From contig MSXO01000006.1 in NCBI GenBank assembly GCA_002083615.1, forward strand, positions 62,001-126,000: 64,000 bases of DNA, given 5' to 3'. Made by a program: the position numbers and the translations under genes. Numbering within the stretch: the first letter of the stretch is position 1; every line of letters starts with the position of its first letter. The stretch is from Proteobacteria bacterium ST_bin11. GTDB lineage: Bacteria; Pseudomonadota; Gammaproteobacteria; Methylococcales; Methylomonadaceae. Positions 27,484 through 36,584 of this stretch are shown here, piece by piece. The notes below the pieces were generated by a model that was given only the letters and a program-made list of their open reading frames with translations, was not told the DNA's origin and made no database searches.

Positions 27484-28275
27484 ATGCTGACAGCCACGAA
27501 TATTTCGGTGCGTATCGGTGCCAAAATCCTGCTGGACGACATATCGATTGAATTGCATCCCGGTGAAGTCCTGGCGGTGATTGGTCCCAACGGCGCAGGT
27601 AAATCCACGCTACTGCGAACCTTGAGCAGCGAACTGAGCCCTCAGAGCGGCAGACTGTTGATGAATGGTCGCCCCTTAGTGGATTGGGACGCCCTAGAAG
27701 CCGCCAAAATGCGCAGTGTGTTGCCGCAAGCATCGGCGCTGGCGTTTCGGTTTTGCGTGTTGGAAGTGGTCATGATGGGCCGCAGCCCACAGCGGCAAAG
27801 CCGGAACCATGCCGACAACATCACCATTGTCTGGCAAGCGCTAGCGTTAACCGATACCGCCCATCTAGCGGAGCGCATCTACACCACACTTTCCGGCGGC
27901 GAGCGCCAACGCGTGCAACTTGCCAGAGTACTGGCACAAATCTGGGAACCATGTGATCCATTGCATCGTTACTTGCTGCTGGATGAACCGACTTCGGCGC
28001 TGGATCTGGCGCATCAACACACGGTATTGGCGATTGCCCGGCGCTTTGCCGACGCTAATGCCACCGGCGTTCTGGCGATCCTGCACGATCTCAATCTGGC
28101 TGCTTTGTATGCAGACCGCATCGCCGTATTGCATCAAGGCCGATTGGTCACCGTCGGCACCCCCGGCCAGGTTTTAAACAGCGAATTGATCCGGCAAATT
28201 TTCAATTATCCGGTGACAGTCGGCACTCATCCTTTATATCCGGATCGGCCATTGACGATTCCACACCAGATGTAG
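27484..28275 (+). CDS. hmuV: heme ABC transporter ATP-binding protein
   Basis: The 263-residue ATPase of the heme importer. Walker A is GPNGAGKST (about residue 36), the signature is LSGGERQRVQLARVLAQ, Walker B is YLLLDEPTSALD, and the switch histidine is in AILHDLNLAA. It starts right after the hmuU stop. It is the last recognisable gene of the plus-strand heme series; debris follows. Confidence 0.94.
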   Translation: MLTATNISVRIGAKILLDDISIELHPGEVLAVIGPNGAGKSTLLRTLSSELSPQSGRLLMNGRPLVDWDALEAAKMRSVLPQASALAFRFCVLEVVMMGRSPQRQSRNHADNITIVWQALALTDTAHLAERIYTTLSGGERQRVQLARVLAQIWEPCDPLHRYLLLDEPTSALDLAHQHTVLAIARRFADANATGVLAILHDLNLAALYADRIAVLHQGRLVTVGTPGQVLNSELIRQIFNYPVTVGTHPLYPDRPLTIPHQM

Positions 28276-28364
28276 GCAGTAGACCCGACCAGTTGGGGAC
28301 GCGTTGAACGGCAAACAGAAGGCTAGTCTAAACGCTTGACACTGACTTGAATGAATTGCCCTAG

Positions 28365-28601
28365 GCTTACAAGCGTGATTGGTTTTTCCGTAAACGATAC
28401 CAACCTTGGGAGCCAGACCAGTGGCTATACGATCCTGATGCTTACCTGGAAGGCATCGACGAGGGGGATTTTGGTAAAGCGGGTGCATTGTCGAATTGGT
28501 TGGGTCATTTTGAACTCGGCTACATGCAAACCGGACATCTTCGCAAGTCTGCCAAAGCGGATTTTATGGCGGCGCTAGAAAAATACAATAAGGCGGGTTG
28601 A
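28365..28601 (+). pseudogene. open fragment of an unidentified gene, no start
   Basis: A 78-codon frame after an in-frame TAG reads with ordinary codon use (YKRDWFFRKRYQPWEPDQW ... YLEGIDEGDFGKAGAL ... ALEKYNKAG) and ends in TGA. It has no usable start codon in its first 50 codons, and ends just before a tiny ATG frame. It looks like the C-terminal remnant of a gene. I do not recognise the family. Confidence 0.4.
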
Positions 28602-28969
28602 TCATGAAAGCTACGTAAGCCAATCTACTTAAGTTCTCAAGAGCGCGAAGGAAAAAATGGCTGGGCTTGGAGTGTAGTTCGGTCTTGACTTTGCAGGCAA
28701 TCCAGTGCCGAAAAAAGGAAAAATGCCGCCAAACGCAGCGCTGCACTGTTCTGACTGCGGTTGCCAATCGGCTCGGAGACGATGTAAGGGCAACGCCCCT
28801 GGCCATGACAACGCAATACTTTAACAGACTAAAGCAGCCTGTCGGCGTGAAATGTAATGGTCACGCCACACGAAACGGATTGCCTTCACTTGCCATTTGC
28901 GGCTCCCGATGATTCTGCTGAGGCAGTGGCTTACTTTAGTCCGGCGCTCTGACGGTATCGAAGATGCAA
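28602..28969. other. non-coding debris between hmuV and the small minus-strand genes
   Basis: Short frames on both strands here have no ribosome binding sites and no recognisable content. With the preceding fragment it forms a roughly 690-base stretch that separates the heme transporter from the next operon and may mark an old insertion or deletion point. No terminal inverted repeats or target duplications were seen. Confidence 0.35.
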
Positions 28970-29257
28970 TCAATCTTTTTTCTTAAAAAAACCGACACTT
29001 AAAATTGATTCCGCGACTTCTTGGATAGTGGCCTGACCGCTAAGTACGCGGTCAATCAGCCCTATATTGCTTTTAGCGTAGATCACCACGGCTATCGTTA
29101 CCGCTGCTAACGCTATCCACATGACCTTCGCGCCTTCGCCGCGAAATTCAGCAGCAATGTTAACGCTAGTGTCGGGAAACAGAATTGCCGTAATGACATA
29201 AAAAGATAGTGCTGCTGAAATCAGAGCGATAGAGATCAACACGGGATGATATTTCAC
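28970..29257 (-). CDS. small membrane protein, unknown
   Basis: A 95-residue protein with two hydrophobic helices (about 6-28, PVLISIALISAALSFYVITA, and 45-62, MWIALAAVTIAVVIYA) and a charged end (GFFKKKD). The frame runs six codons further upstream to a GTG at 29275, but GGAGG lies inside that stretch, six bases before the GTG at 29257, which is therefore the better start. It is the third of three short minus-strand genes behind a Fur box. I do not recognise the family. Confidence 0.65.
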   Translation of the reverse strand: MKYHPVLISIALISAALSFYVITAILFPDTSVNIAAEFRGEGAKVMWIALAAVTIAVVIYAKSNIGLIDRVLSGQATIQEVAESILSVGFFKKKD

Positions 29258-29296
29258 GAGAAACCTCCATTTCACTGTTAGTCAGAGGTAAATTCT

Positions 29297-29545
29297 TCAA
29301 TTTAGCCTGGTGCTGGATTTAACGACGGTAAAGCCGGCGCCTTTGCTTTTGTCTTTTTGACCGGCTCTGGCTTGATGCGCGGCTTCCGCCATGGTATCGG
29401 CAAAACTCAGGAACTCGTTGACCTCCAGGCGCAAGGACATGTTTTGCACATGTAAATGCACCACACCACATTCGCGGCAAATCAAGACTTTACTGAATTC
29501 GGTGGCCGCCAAACATTCGTGGGTACAAGGTTTCTTGCTCATCAT
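29297..29545 (-). CDS. small cysteine/histidine-rich protein, unknown
   Basis: An 82-residue protein with four N-terminal cysteines in two C-x3/x2-C pairs (PCTHEC and ICRECG) followed by HLHV, which looks like a small metal-binding knuckle. The rest is helical (EVNEFLSFADTMAEAAHQA) with a basic tail. GGAGG lies six bases before the first of two adjacent ATGs. It is the middle gene of a three-gene minus-strand set behind a Fur box, so a role in iron or metal response is possible but unproven. Confidence 0.7.
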   Translation of the reverse strand: MMSKKPCTHECLAATEFSKVLICRECGVVHLHVQNMSLRLEVNEFLSFADTMAEAAHQARAGQKDKSKGAGFTVVKSSTRLN

Positions 29546-29598
29546 TTTACTCCTCCATAAAACAGCTCAAGCTGTATAAAAAATTCGGTGCTGGCCAC

Positions 29599-29811
29599 TC
29601 AATGCCGCTCCGAGTGAGTTTGATTCCCACCCAATTTCGACATCGCCAGCAATAGGAACATCTTCCAGACTATCCGCTTCGATCTCAAATCTAGACATCT
29701 AAAATCGGTGGCACGCAATTCACCTTTTTCAACCAGTGTCGCCAACACCTCTGGAGCGATCGCTAACCTGACGGTGGAAGGTACCTGAAAAAATGCCAAC
29801 AATTTGTTCAC
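29599..29811 (-). CDS. small Fur-controlled protein, unknown
   Basis: A 70-residue basic protein (NKLLAFFQVPSTVRLAIAPEV, then FRCLDLRSKRIVWKMFLLLAMSKL). The frame continues upstream into the Fur box, with an ATG at 29859. I prefer the GTG at 29811, which has AGGA nine bases before it. It leads the three-gene minus-strand set and is divergent from the frameshifted receptor. I do not recognise the family. Confidence 0.6.
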   Translation of the reverse strand: MNKLLAFFQVPSTVRLAIAPEVLATLVEKGELRATDFRCLDLRSKRIVWKMFLLLAMSKLGGNQTHSERH

Positions 29812-29838
29812 GACAAAACATCCTGAATTGAATTTCAT

Positions 29839-29857
29839 ATAAATGATAATCATTCGC
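29839..29857. promoter_or_regulatory. Fur box, minus-strand small-gene operon
   Basis: The core TGATAATCATT (29844-29854) is identical to the centre of the Fur consensus; 14 of 19 positions match overall. It lies about 30 bases upstream of the GTG at 29811. Confidence 0.65.
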
Positions 29858-30020
29858 ATTAAAAAAGTAAAGCACTACTTCTCTTCGGATAGTTCAGCAA
29901 AAACCAAGACTTTGCATCGCAATTCACGAAACTCCAGTCGCTACCCATCCCGACCCAGAAGTCTCTGAGTTGTATACGAACTGGAAACAACTGCTGCAGT
30001 TGACATTGGCATCAAAAAAA

Positions 30021-30039
30021 TAAAATGAGAATCATTATT
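30021..30039. promoter_or_regulatory. Fur box before the frameshifted receptor
   Basis: These bases (AAAATGAGAATCATTATT in the core) match the Fur consensus at 15 of 19 positions. The site lies about 165 bases before the receptor ATG at 30203. Confidence 0.7.
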
Positions 30040-30141
30040 ATTTGATAACAGCTGATTTCCAGCTCTTTTGGAATCCGTAAATCTCGAATAGAGATCGATT
30101 ACCTGCCAACGATACACCCCGGCAAGCAGACCGAATATCTT

Positions 30142-30170
30142 AGCCACCCAGCATCCCCGCCAGGCAGCCA
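30142..30170 (+). repeat. AGCCA-rich leader motif, copy D
   Basis: AGCCACCCAGC (30142-30152) and GCCAGGCAGCCA (30159-30170) lie 33 bases before the receptor ATG. The layout is almost the same as copy B at 16155. Confidence 0.5.
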
Positions 30171-30202
30171 GCAACGTCATTTATGCTTATCAAGGGAATA
30201 CT

Positions 30203-32499
30203 ATGTCCGCAGACCATTCGACCACCCCAAAAACATCCACCGCTAAATGGCGGCTTGGGGCCCTATTGCCGCTGGGTGCGGCACTAAGCGGGGTAGCATT
30301 CGCCGTTGAACCAACCGCCGACGCACCGACTAGCGAAGAGCAAGAGGTGTTACTAAAAGACGTTAAGGTCAAAGCCAACCGCGATAAAAACACCCGCTTC
30401 AAGGCGGATACATCCAGCACCGGCGCCAAAACCGAAATGGAACTGCGCGACATTCCGCAATCGGTCAGCGTAGTGAAAAAGGAATTAATCGAGTCGCAAA
30501 ACGGCTTCAATCTGCGAGATGCCCTGCGCAACGTCAGCGGCCTAACCATTGCCGCCGGTGAAGGCGGTCGTACCGGCGATTCGATTACCTTGCGTGGTTT
30601 TGCAGCCCACTCGGATCAATACCTGGACGGTGTGAAGGATAACGGCCAATACAATCGCGATACCTTTTTCATCGAAAGAGCGGAAGTCTTGAAAGGCGCC
30701 TCATCGGTATTATTCGGCCACGGCGCCACGGCGGGGTGATCAATCAGGTTGCGAAGAAACCGACCGGCAAAACCGGCGTCAACGGCAATTTCACGTACGG
30801 ATTATACGACTTCAAACGCACCGCCATTGATGCGCAAACCGCCTATCAGGACCTGTCAGCTCGATTAAACGTGATGTATCAGGATGCCGGTTCGTTCCGC
30901 GATTACAATCAGACCAGCCGCTGGGGCATCGCACCGTCGTTTGCACTAAAGATTACGCCGGATACCGACTTATCATTGAACCTGGCGCACCAACAAGAGG
31001 AAGGCGTATTCGACTATGGTGTTCCCATGTACAACGGTCTACCGGCCGGCGTACCCATCAATACCTATTACGGGTTTCTCGACAACCGGATGATGGATAC
31101 CAACGTCAACGTCGCCACTGTGGCACTGACGCACCGATCCAACGCCGATTTCTCGGTTAAAAACACGGTGCGTTACGGCGATTACGAACGTAAATTTATC
31201 ACCCATTTATTTTCCGGTGCCGCCGCGCTGACGGGGGCCAATGCGGGAACGATAGCCCGCAGCCAGGCCTTACGGTTCAACAGTCAGGAAAACGTCTACA
31301 ACCAAACCGATTTCGTCTACAAAAAGCCGTTATTCGGGCTTAACAACACCTTGATGTTTGGTAGCGAATTCGGTTGGGAAGATTACGCTTTCAAAGCGAC
31401 GACACAGACAACTATTCCCGGGCGCATCCCCGTGTTCAATCCGATTGTCACCGCCTCAGCCGGTCTACCCACCGACTTTAATGCCAGCACGGTGCTGGGT
31501 ACCAACACCTTGACCCATGCCCAATACCACGCCGGGTATGTGATGGACCAAATCGAACTGACGCCGGAATGGAAATTGCTCGGCGGTACGCGCTACAACA
31601 TCTTTGATGCTCAACAATCCAACTTTCTTACCGCCAACAACGATTTCAGCCGCAGCGACGCCCAATGGAGCCCGCGCGGTGGCTTGGTTTATCAACCGAT
31701 CAAGTCGCAGTCCTATTACTTTAGTTATGGCAACTCGTTCAATCCGTCGGCGGAAGCCCTTAGTCTCAATGCAACCACCGCCAATCTGCCGCCGGAAACC
31801 AATAACAACTACGAGATTGGCGCCAAACTGGACTTCCTGGACGGCCGCCTGTCCGCGACCGGCGCGTTGTTTAGGCTGGAAAAAACCAATGCCCGCGTCA
31901 CGGACCCCACCACCAACTTACAGATAATGGGCGGTCAACAGCGCACTGACGGCTTCGAACTGGGTCTGGCCGGCGAAGTGTTACCGGCTTGGGAGGTTTC
32001 TGTAACGTATGCTTACCTGGATGGAAAAATCCTCAAATCCCCGGCCAAGGCTATCGGCCAGGTCAGCGGCTTGCTTAAATCCCTGGAAGGCATGACTTCG
32101 GTCAACGTACCAAAACATAGCGGCGTAGCCTGGACCAGCTATCACTTGAGCGAAAACTGGGAACTGGGCGGCGGTGTGTTTTACGCTACCGACCGCTATG
32201 CCGATAACGTCAACGAAGCGGTTCTGCCGGGTTACGCGCGGGTAGACGCGGCGTTGGCTTACCATCAAGAACATTACGATGTGCAGTTCAATGTATTTAA
32301 TCTAGGCAATGCCGTTTACTACGAATCCGGCCAACAAAACTCGGCCCTGCCCGGTATTCCGGCATCAGGACAGGTACCGGTAAACTTTAAAATATTAAGC
32401 TATTGGCGCTCAGCCCTCGGAGATGAAATTTCGCCTTTCCAAGGGCTGGCATTGTTGTGCTCTAAGCCCTTTCTCTCAGTCATCTACAAAACCTTATGA
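30203..32499 (+). pseudogene. TonB-dependent siderophore receptor, frameshifted
   Basis: A catecholate-type (Fiu-like) siderophore receptor split by a one-base deletion. The first frame (30203-30739) has the signal peptide and most of the plug (MELRDIPQSVSVV, VLFGHGATAG then stop). The second frame, open from 30736, resumes with INQVAKKP. Adding one G near 30730 restores GHGATGGVINQVAKKP, the normal plug sequence. The barrel is then continuous. The C-terminus is also odd: after VPVNFKI it runs on 40 residues without an aromatic end; removing one A from the run at 32389-32392 would give a normal end NFKY and stop. The stop at 32499 overlaps the next ATG. Either a decaying gene or sequence error. 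Confidence 0.85.
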
Positions 32500-33206
32500 A
32501 TTCAGCAACCGATCCCTTGTTTACGCCAGCCAGTCGCCCGCCCAAGAAAACCAATGGCGGCTATCTGTTTTTACCGAAAAACCTGTCGCGTGGCGCCTTC
32601 CTGAAATGGCTGCGCCGCACCCATGCCTGGTTTGGGCTGTGGGGGGCGGCACTGGGTTTGCTGTTTGGTTTTACCGGGATTTTAATGAACCACCGCGACA
32701 TCTTGAAAATCCCCATTGGTCGGATGGAACAGCAGGAAATCCAGCTGGCGTTGCCAGACCCTCACCCCACGGACCCCAAAGCGCTGGCTGTCTGGCTAGG
32801 CCAAACGTTGGGCGTTGATACCACTCATGCCAAAGTGCGCAAGGAAGCGGGCAAAACCGTGACCTGGAACAATCAACCGGTCCAGCAACCGGCATCCTGG
32901 CAAATCAACGTTCGTAACCCGCAAAAGATGTTTTCCGCCGACTATTGGGAAGGCAACGCTTTTGTCACGGTCAAGCAAGGCGAGGCAAACCTATTAAATA
33001 CCCTGAACAATCTGCATAAGGGCACTGGCATGAGCGTCGGCTGGGTGTTATTGGTTGATACCTTGGGCGGCGGCCTGATAATGCTGGCCCTGACTGGCAC
33101 TTTGTTATGGACCCGACTACACGGCAATCGACTGGCAGCGGCGGGCTTAGGGCTGGGCTCAATGAGTTTGGCGGTGTTTTTTGCGCTGCAAGCCATATCG
33201 GGTTAA
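32496..33206 (+). CDS. PepSY-associated TM protein
   Basis: A 236-residue inner-membrane protein. A basic N-terminus precedes the first membrane helix (about 48-66, FGLWGAALGLLFGFTGILMNH), a periplasmic PepSY-like part follows (about 70-170), and two more helices close the protein (about 182-202 and 210-230). LHKGTGMSVGWVLLVDTLGGGLIMLALTGTLLWT is typical of the family. Its ATG overlaps the end of the receptor frame (ATGA). Proteins of this kind beside siderophore receptors and PiuC are linked to iron release in the periplasm. This frame is intact although both neighbours are broken. Confidence 0.85.
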   Translation: MNSATDPLFTPASRPPKKTNGGYLFLPKNLSRGAFLKWLRRTHAWFGLWGAALGLLFGFTGILMNHRDILKIPIGRMEQQEIQLALPDPHPTDPKALAVWLGQTLGVDTTHAKVRKEAGKTVTWNNQPVQQPASWQINVRNPQKMFSADYWEGNAFVTVKQGEANLLNTLNNLHKGTGMSVGWVLLVDTLGGGLIMLALTGTLLWTRLHGNRLAAAGLGLGSMSLAVFFALQAISG

Positions 33207-33209
33207 ACC

Positions 33210-33893
33210 ATGTTGATCGAAATTCCTGAGGTCCTCTCCCAAGCCGAGTTGCAACAAGTCCGCGAGTTATTGGCCAACGTACCTTGGGCCGACGGCCGCA
33301 TCACCGCCGGCAGTCAGTCCGCCCAAGTGAAAAACAATTGGCAATTGCCGGAGCAAACCGAGCAAAGCCACGCCGCCCGCGCCATCGTGCTGGGAGCGTT
33401 GAATCACAACCCGCTGTTTTTATCCGCCGCGCTGCCAAAAAAAGATTTTCCCGCCCCTGTTCAATCGCTACGCAGGCGCTCACAACACCTTTGGTAATCA
33501 CATCGATAACGCCATCCGCCATTGCCAAATCAGCGGGGAACGCGTGCGCACCGATTTGTCGGCGACTATTTTTTGACCGATCCACACAGTTACGACGGCG
33601 GCCAACTGGTCATCGAAGACACTTACGGCGAACATGCTGTAAAACTCGCCGCGGGCGACATGGTGTTGTATCCGGGCTCCAGTTTGCACCGCGTCGAGCC
33701 GGTGACGCGCGGCGCGCGCTTGGCCTCGTTTTTCTGGCTGGAAAGCATGGTGCGCGAAACCGAACGCCGCCGGTTATTGTTTGAGATGGATATGGCTATC
33801 CTGCAATTGCGCAGTACCCAAGGCGACAGCACACCGACTGTTAACCTCACCGGTTGTTACCATAATTTGCTAAGGATGTGGGCTGAGGTCTAG
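33210..33893 (+). pseudogene. piuC: PKHD-type Fe(II)/2-oxoglutarate hydroxylase PiuC (YbiX), two frameshifts
   Basis: PiuC/YbiX proteins are 2-oxoglutarate-dependent dioxygenases encoded beside siderophore receptors. The first 80 residues read normally ([20 protein letters not shown] ... [18 protein letters not shown]). One extra C near 33450 then shifts the frame. The next stretch continues in another frame ([20 protein letters not shown], with the first iron-binding His and Asp region) to about 33570. There a T run is one base short, and the original frame returns with [19 protein letters not shown] and the second His in GSSLHRV. The product as read would be truncated. The two shifts cancel each other. 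Confidence 0.85.
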
Positions 33894-33938
33894 CGAGTTC
33901 ATCCTTGTTCCCCGAATCGAGCTCCCCAAACAGTCATT

Positions 33939-33947
33939 AGCCAGCCA
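33939..33947 (+). repeat. AGCCA-rich leader motif, copy E
   Basis: AGCCAGCCA, followed by AACTTTTAGTG, resembles the first half of copy A. A further AGCAGCCAGCCTTTAGACAATATTTC near 34012 resembles the second half of copy A (AGCCAGCC...TTTAGACAAAATATC). Both lie upstream of a TonB-dependent receptor gene. Confidence 0.4.
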
Positions 33948-34134
33948 ACTTTTAGTGAGTCGACTGGCAGCAGATTGGATTCGTCAGCCTAATGTTTGGC
34001 CAAGCGCCAGAAGCAGCCAGCCTTTAGACAATATTTCTCAAAAATCTTGTGAAAAATACCAGCTAAACTACATTTATCATTTTTACTTTAAGCCGCGAAT
34101 TGTCTTGCCTAAAGTCCCGTCTGCTTTACTGAAC

Positions 34135-36144
34135 ATGAACAAAGTCCTCAGCGCCGCCTGCTTGGCGAGCTTCCAGTTTGCTCTGCTAGTTGACACAGCC
34201 TCAGCAGACGCAGATTTGACCGAGTTGGGTTTAGAAGAATTACTGTCGGTAAAGATCACTTCGGTTTCCAAAAAAATCCAGTCACTCAACGATGCGGCCG
34301 CTGCGGTGTTTGTTATCAGCAATGAAGATATCAAGCGTTCCGGTGCTACCAACATTCCAGACGCATTACGTCTTGCACCCGGTATCGATGTCGGTCGCAT
34401 CGACGCCAACAAATGGGCCGTCAGCTCGCGCGGTTTTAACGGCCGGTTCTCCAATAAGTTGTTAGTGCTGATCGACGGTAGAAATATCTACACACCCGCG
34501 TTTTCCGGCGTGTATTGGGAGATGCAGGATGTGATGATGGAGGATGTGGAGCGCATCGAGGTCATTCGCGGGCCTGGTGCAGCCCTGTGGGGTGCCAATG
34601 CCGTGAATGGCGTTATCAACATCATCACTAAACATTCTGCGGATACGCAAGGCGGCTTGTTCGCTGCTGGCGGTGGTAGCGAGGAACGCGGTTTTGGTTC
34701 GTTCCGTTATGGCGGCAAACTGAACGAAACGACCAGTGGTCGGGCTTACGTGAAAGGCTTTGAACGCGACGCCCTAAGCAGACCGGCCGGCCAAGCTGCT
34801 GGCGATGCCTGGAGCAAAATGCAGGGTGGCTTTAGATTAGACTCAGACTTATCCTCCGCCGACTCGGCGACACTACAAGGCGACGTCTATCACAGCGATT
34901 TGAATCAACAAATCGGGCTAGCCTCGCTCACGGCACCGTATCGAGAAGCCATCGCCGACCAAGCCCAAGCCACAGGCGGTAATTTGGTCAGCCGTCTGCA
35001 ACACCAAATTTCAGACACCTCAACCTATGCACTGCAACTCTATTTTGACACCTATGACCGCCGCGAAGCTTTTATCGAAGAACAGCGTCACACCGGCGAT
35101 GTCGATTTTCAACACCGCTTTGCCTTCAACGATTGGAACGACATTGTCTGGGGAGCAGGCTATCGCTATACCTATAGCGAAGTGACGCAGATTAAGGCGA
35201 GCGTGTTTAATTTTAATCCCATCGCGCGCGGCGAGAGTTATTTCAGTACCTTCTTGCAGGACCAATTAACCTTGGTTGATGAACAGCTGTGGCTCACTCT
35301 GGGTTCCAAACTGGAGCATAACGATTACACCGGCATAGAAGTGCAACCCACGGCCCGCCTACTCTGGGGACCGGACCCCAACCACCGGCTGTGGGCGGCG
35401 GTCTCCCGCGGCGTGCGCATTCCGTCGCGGGTGGATGCGCATATGGAGTTGATCGGCCAAGTCGTGCCGCCGCTGACCAGCCCCAACAGCACACCTTTAC
35501 CGCTCGCGATCTCGGTAACCGGCTCCAATGCTTTTCAAGCCGAAGAAGTGCTGGCGTATGAAACCGGCTATCGCTATACCCCCAGCAACAATTTTTCCTT
35601 GGATGTTTCGCTGTTTTATAACGATTACCAAAATCTGCGCTCTTACCATCCCGGAGCAACAGACCCGTCAAATGTGCCGTTTTTTATAAAACAGCCTTTG
35701 ATCATCGACAATACCGGCAACGGCAAAACGTACGGTGTGGAAACCGCAGCGGTTTGGAAAATGTTGGATTGGTGGCGCTGGGATTTGAGTTATAGCGTGT
35801 TGAAAACCGAGCTTTCGAGCAATCAGTATTATAAGGAGGCCGTATCGCCGCAACATAAAACTTCATTGCGCGCGCTGCTGAACATCACCCCGGATATTAC
35901 CTTGGATGCATGGCTGCGCTATGTGGACAACGCCAGCGCCTTTACCCTAAGCGGGCCGGCATACATCAAGGCCTACACCACCCTGGATCTGCGACTGGCC
36001 TGGAAGCTCAATCAGGCTGTCGAATTATCGCTGGTCGGGCAAAACCTGGCTGACTCCCAACATCTGGAGTACATTCAGGAAACCTTCACCCAAGCCACCG
36101 AAGTACAACGCGGGGTTTACGGCAAAATAGTCTGGACGTTTTAA
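34135..36144 (+). CDS. TonB-dependent receptor, ligand unknown
   Basis: An outer-membrane receptor of 669 residues. It has a signal peptide (KVLSAACLASFQFALLVDTASA), then DLTELGLEELLSVKITSVSKK, a start typical of a large receptor group without a classic TonB box, a plug (VFVISNEDIKRSGATNIPDALRLAPG, LVLIDGRNIYTPAFSGVYW, RIEVIRGPGAALWGANAVNGVINI) and a barrel ending in GKIVWTF. The frame is open 60 codons upstream; I chose the ATG at 34135 because the signal peptide starts there, though its ribosome binding site is weak. Relatives occur with colicin I, B12 and metal receptors; the ligand cannot be told. Confidence 0.88.
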   Translation: MNKVLSAACLASFQFALLVDTASADADLTELGLEELLSVKITSVSKKIQSLNDAAAAVFVISNEDIKRSGATNIPDALRLAPGIDVGRIDANKWAVSSRGFNGRFSNKLLVLIDGRNIYTPAFSGVYWEMQDVMMEDVERIEVIRGPGAALWGANAVNGVINIITKHSADTQGGLFAAGGGSEERGFGSFRYGGKLNETTSGRAYVKGFERDALSRPAGQAAGDAWSKMQGGFRLDSDLSSADSATLQGDVYHSDLNQQIGLASLTAPYREAIADQAQATGGNLVSRLQHQISDTSTYALQLYFDTYDRREAFIEEQRHTGDVDFQHRFAFNDWNDIVWGAGYRYTYSEVTQIKASVFNFNPIARGESYFSTFLQDQLTLVDEQLWLTLGSKLEHNDYTGIEVQPTARLLWGPDPNHRLWAAVSRGVRIPSRVDAHMELIGQVVPPLTSPNSTPLPLAISVTGSNAFQAEEVLAYETGYRYTPSNNFSLDVSLFYNDYQNLRSYHPGATDPSNVPFFIKQPLIIDNTGNGKTYGVETAAVWKMLDWWRWDLSYSVLKTELSSNQYYKEAVSPQHKTSLRALLNITPDITLDAWLRYVDNASAFTLSGPAYIKAYTTLDLRLAWKLNQAVELSLVGQNLADSQHLEYIQETFTQATEVQRGVYGKIVWTF

Positions 36145-36172
36145 CTGCTTTAAACCAGCCAAGCTGAACTAG

Positions 36173-36556
36173 CTATTCACTGGTTTTTAAGCAATGTTGT
36201 TCTGCATGCGGCAAGCCATCAGCAAGTTCCCCAGCCAGATAAGCCGCTACGGCTTTGGCTGGCGATTTCTCGACCGTGGTGTACAGATGGGTATTTCGCT
36301 CCAGCAAGTTGCGCTTCACCCCGTCCCCAGCTGACCCGGCGATAGCCACATCCACATAATGCAATGGATGACGATTGCCATCGCCACGCACATGCCATTC
36401 ATGCAGACTGCCGATATCCGTTAAATCAAGCGTCCAAGCCAGACTCGCCTCAGGTTCCTTCCCCGCAACATACACCAGCCAGCGCGACGCTCTGCCGGCA
36501 TGTGCTGCAATGCCCCCGTCCGTTTCCACAGCCACGGCAATCAGTATTTCGATCAT
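36173..36556 (-). CDS. NifX/NifB-like metal-cluster-binding fold protein
   Basis: A 127-residue protein that resembles the NifX/NifB C-terminal (dinitrogenase iron-molybdenum cofactor) fold: IEILIAVAVETDGGIAAHAGRASRWLVY at the start matches the pattern of these cofactor carriers, and it has the usual single-domain length. I chose the ATG at 36556 because GGAG lies eight bases before it, seven codons inside the open frame. No nitrogenase gene is in view, so the bound ligand is unknown. It converges on the receptor gene upstream of it in this window. Confidence 0.6.
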   Translation of the reverse strand: MIEILIAVAVETDGGIAAHAGRASRWLVYVAGKEPEASLAWTLDLTDIGSLHEWHVRGDGNRHPLHYVDVAIAGSAGDGVKRNLLERNTHLYTTVEKSPAKAVAAYLAGELADGLPHAEQHCLKTSE

Positions 36557-36584
36557 AGATTTGGCTCCATTTAACACAGAAAAT

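Noticed and set aside
28564..28806. 80-codon minus-strand frame in the hmuV downstream gap
   Set aside because: No similarity, no ribosome binding site, and it overlaps the end of the plus-strand fragment.
30150..30170. Minus-strand GGCTGCCTGGCGG resembling the start of 5S rRNA
   Set aside because: The match ends after about a dozen bases and no 5S fold or rRNA neighbour follows.
29941..30180. 79-codon minus-strand frame over the receptor leader
   Set aside because: It overlaps a Fur box and the AGCCA leader motif and has no recognisable content.
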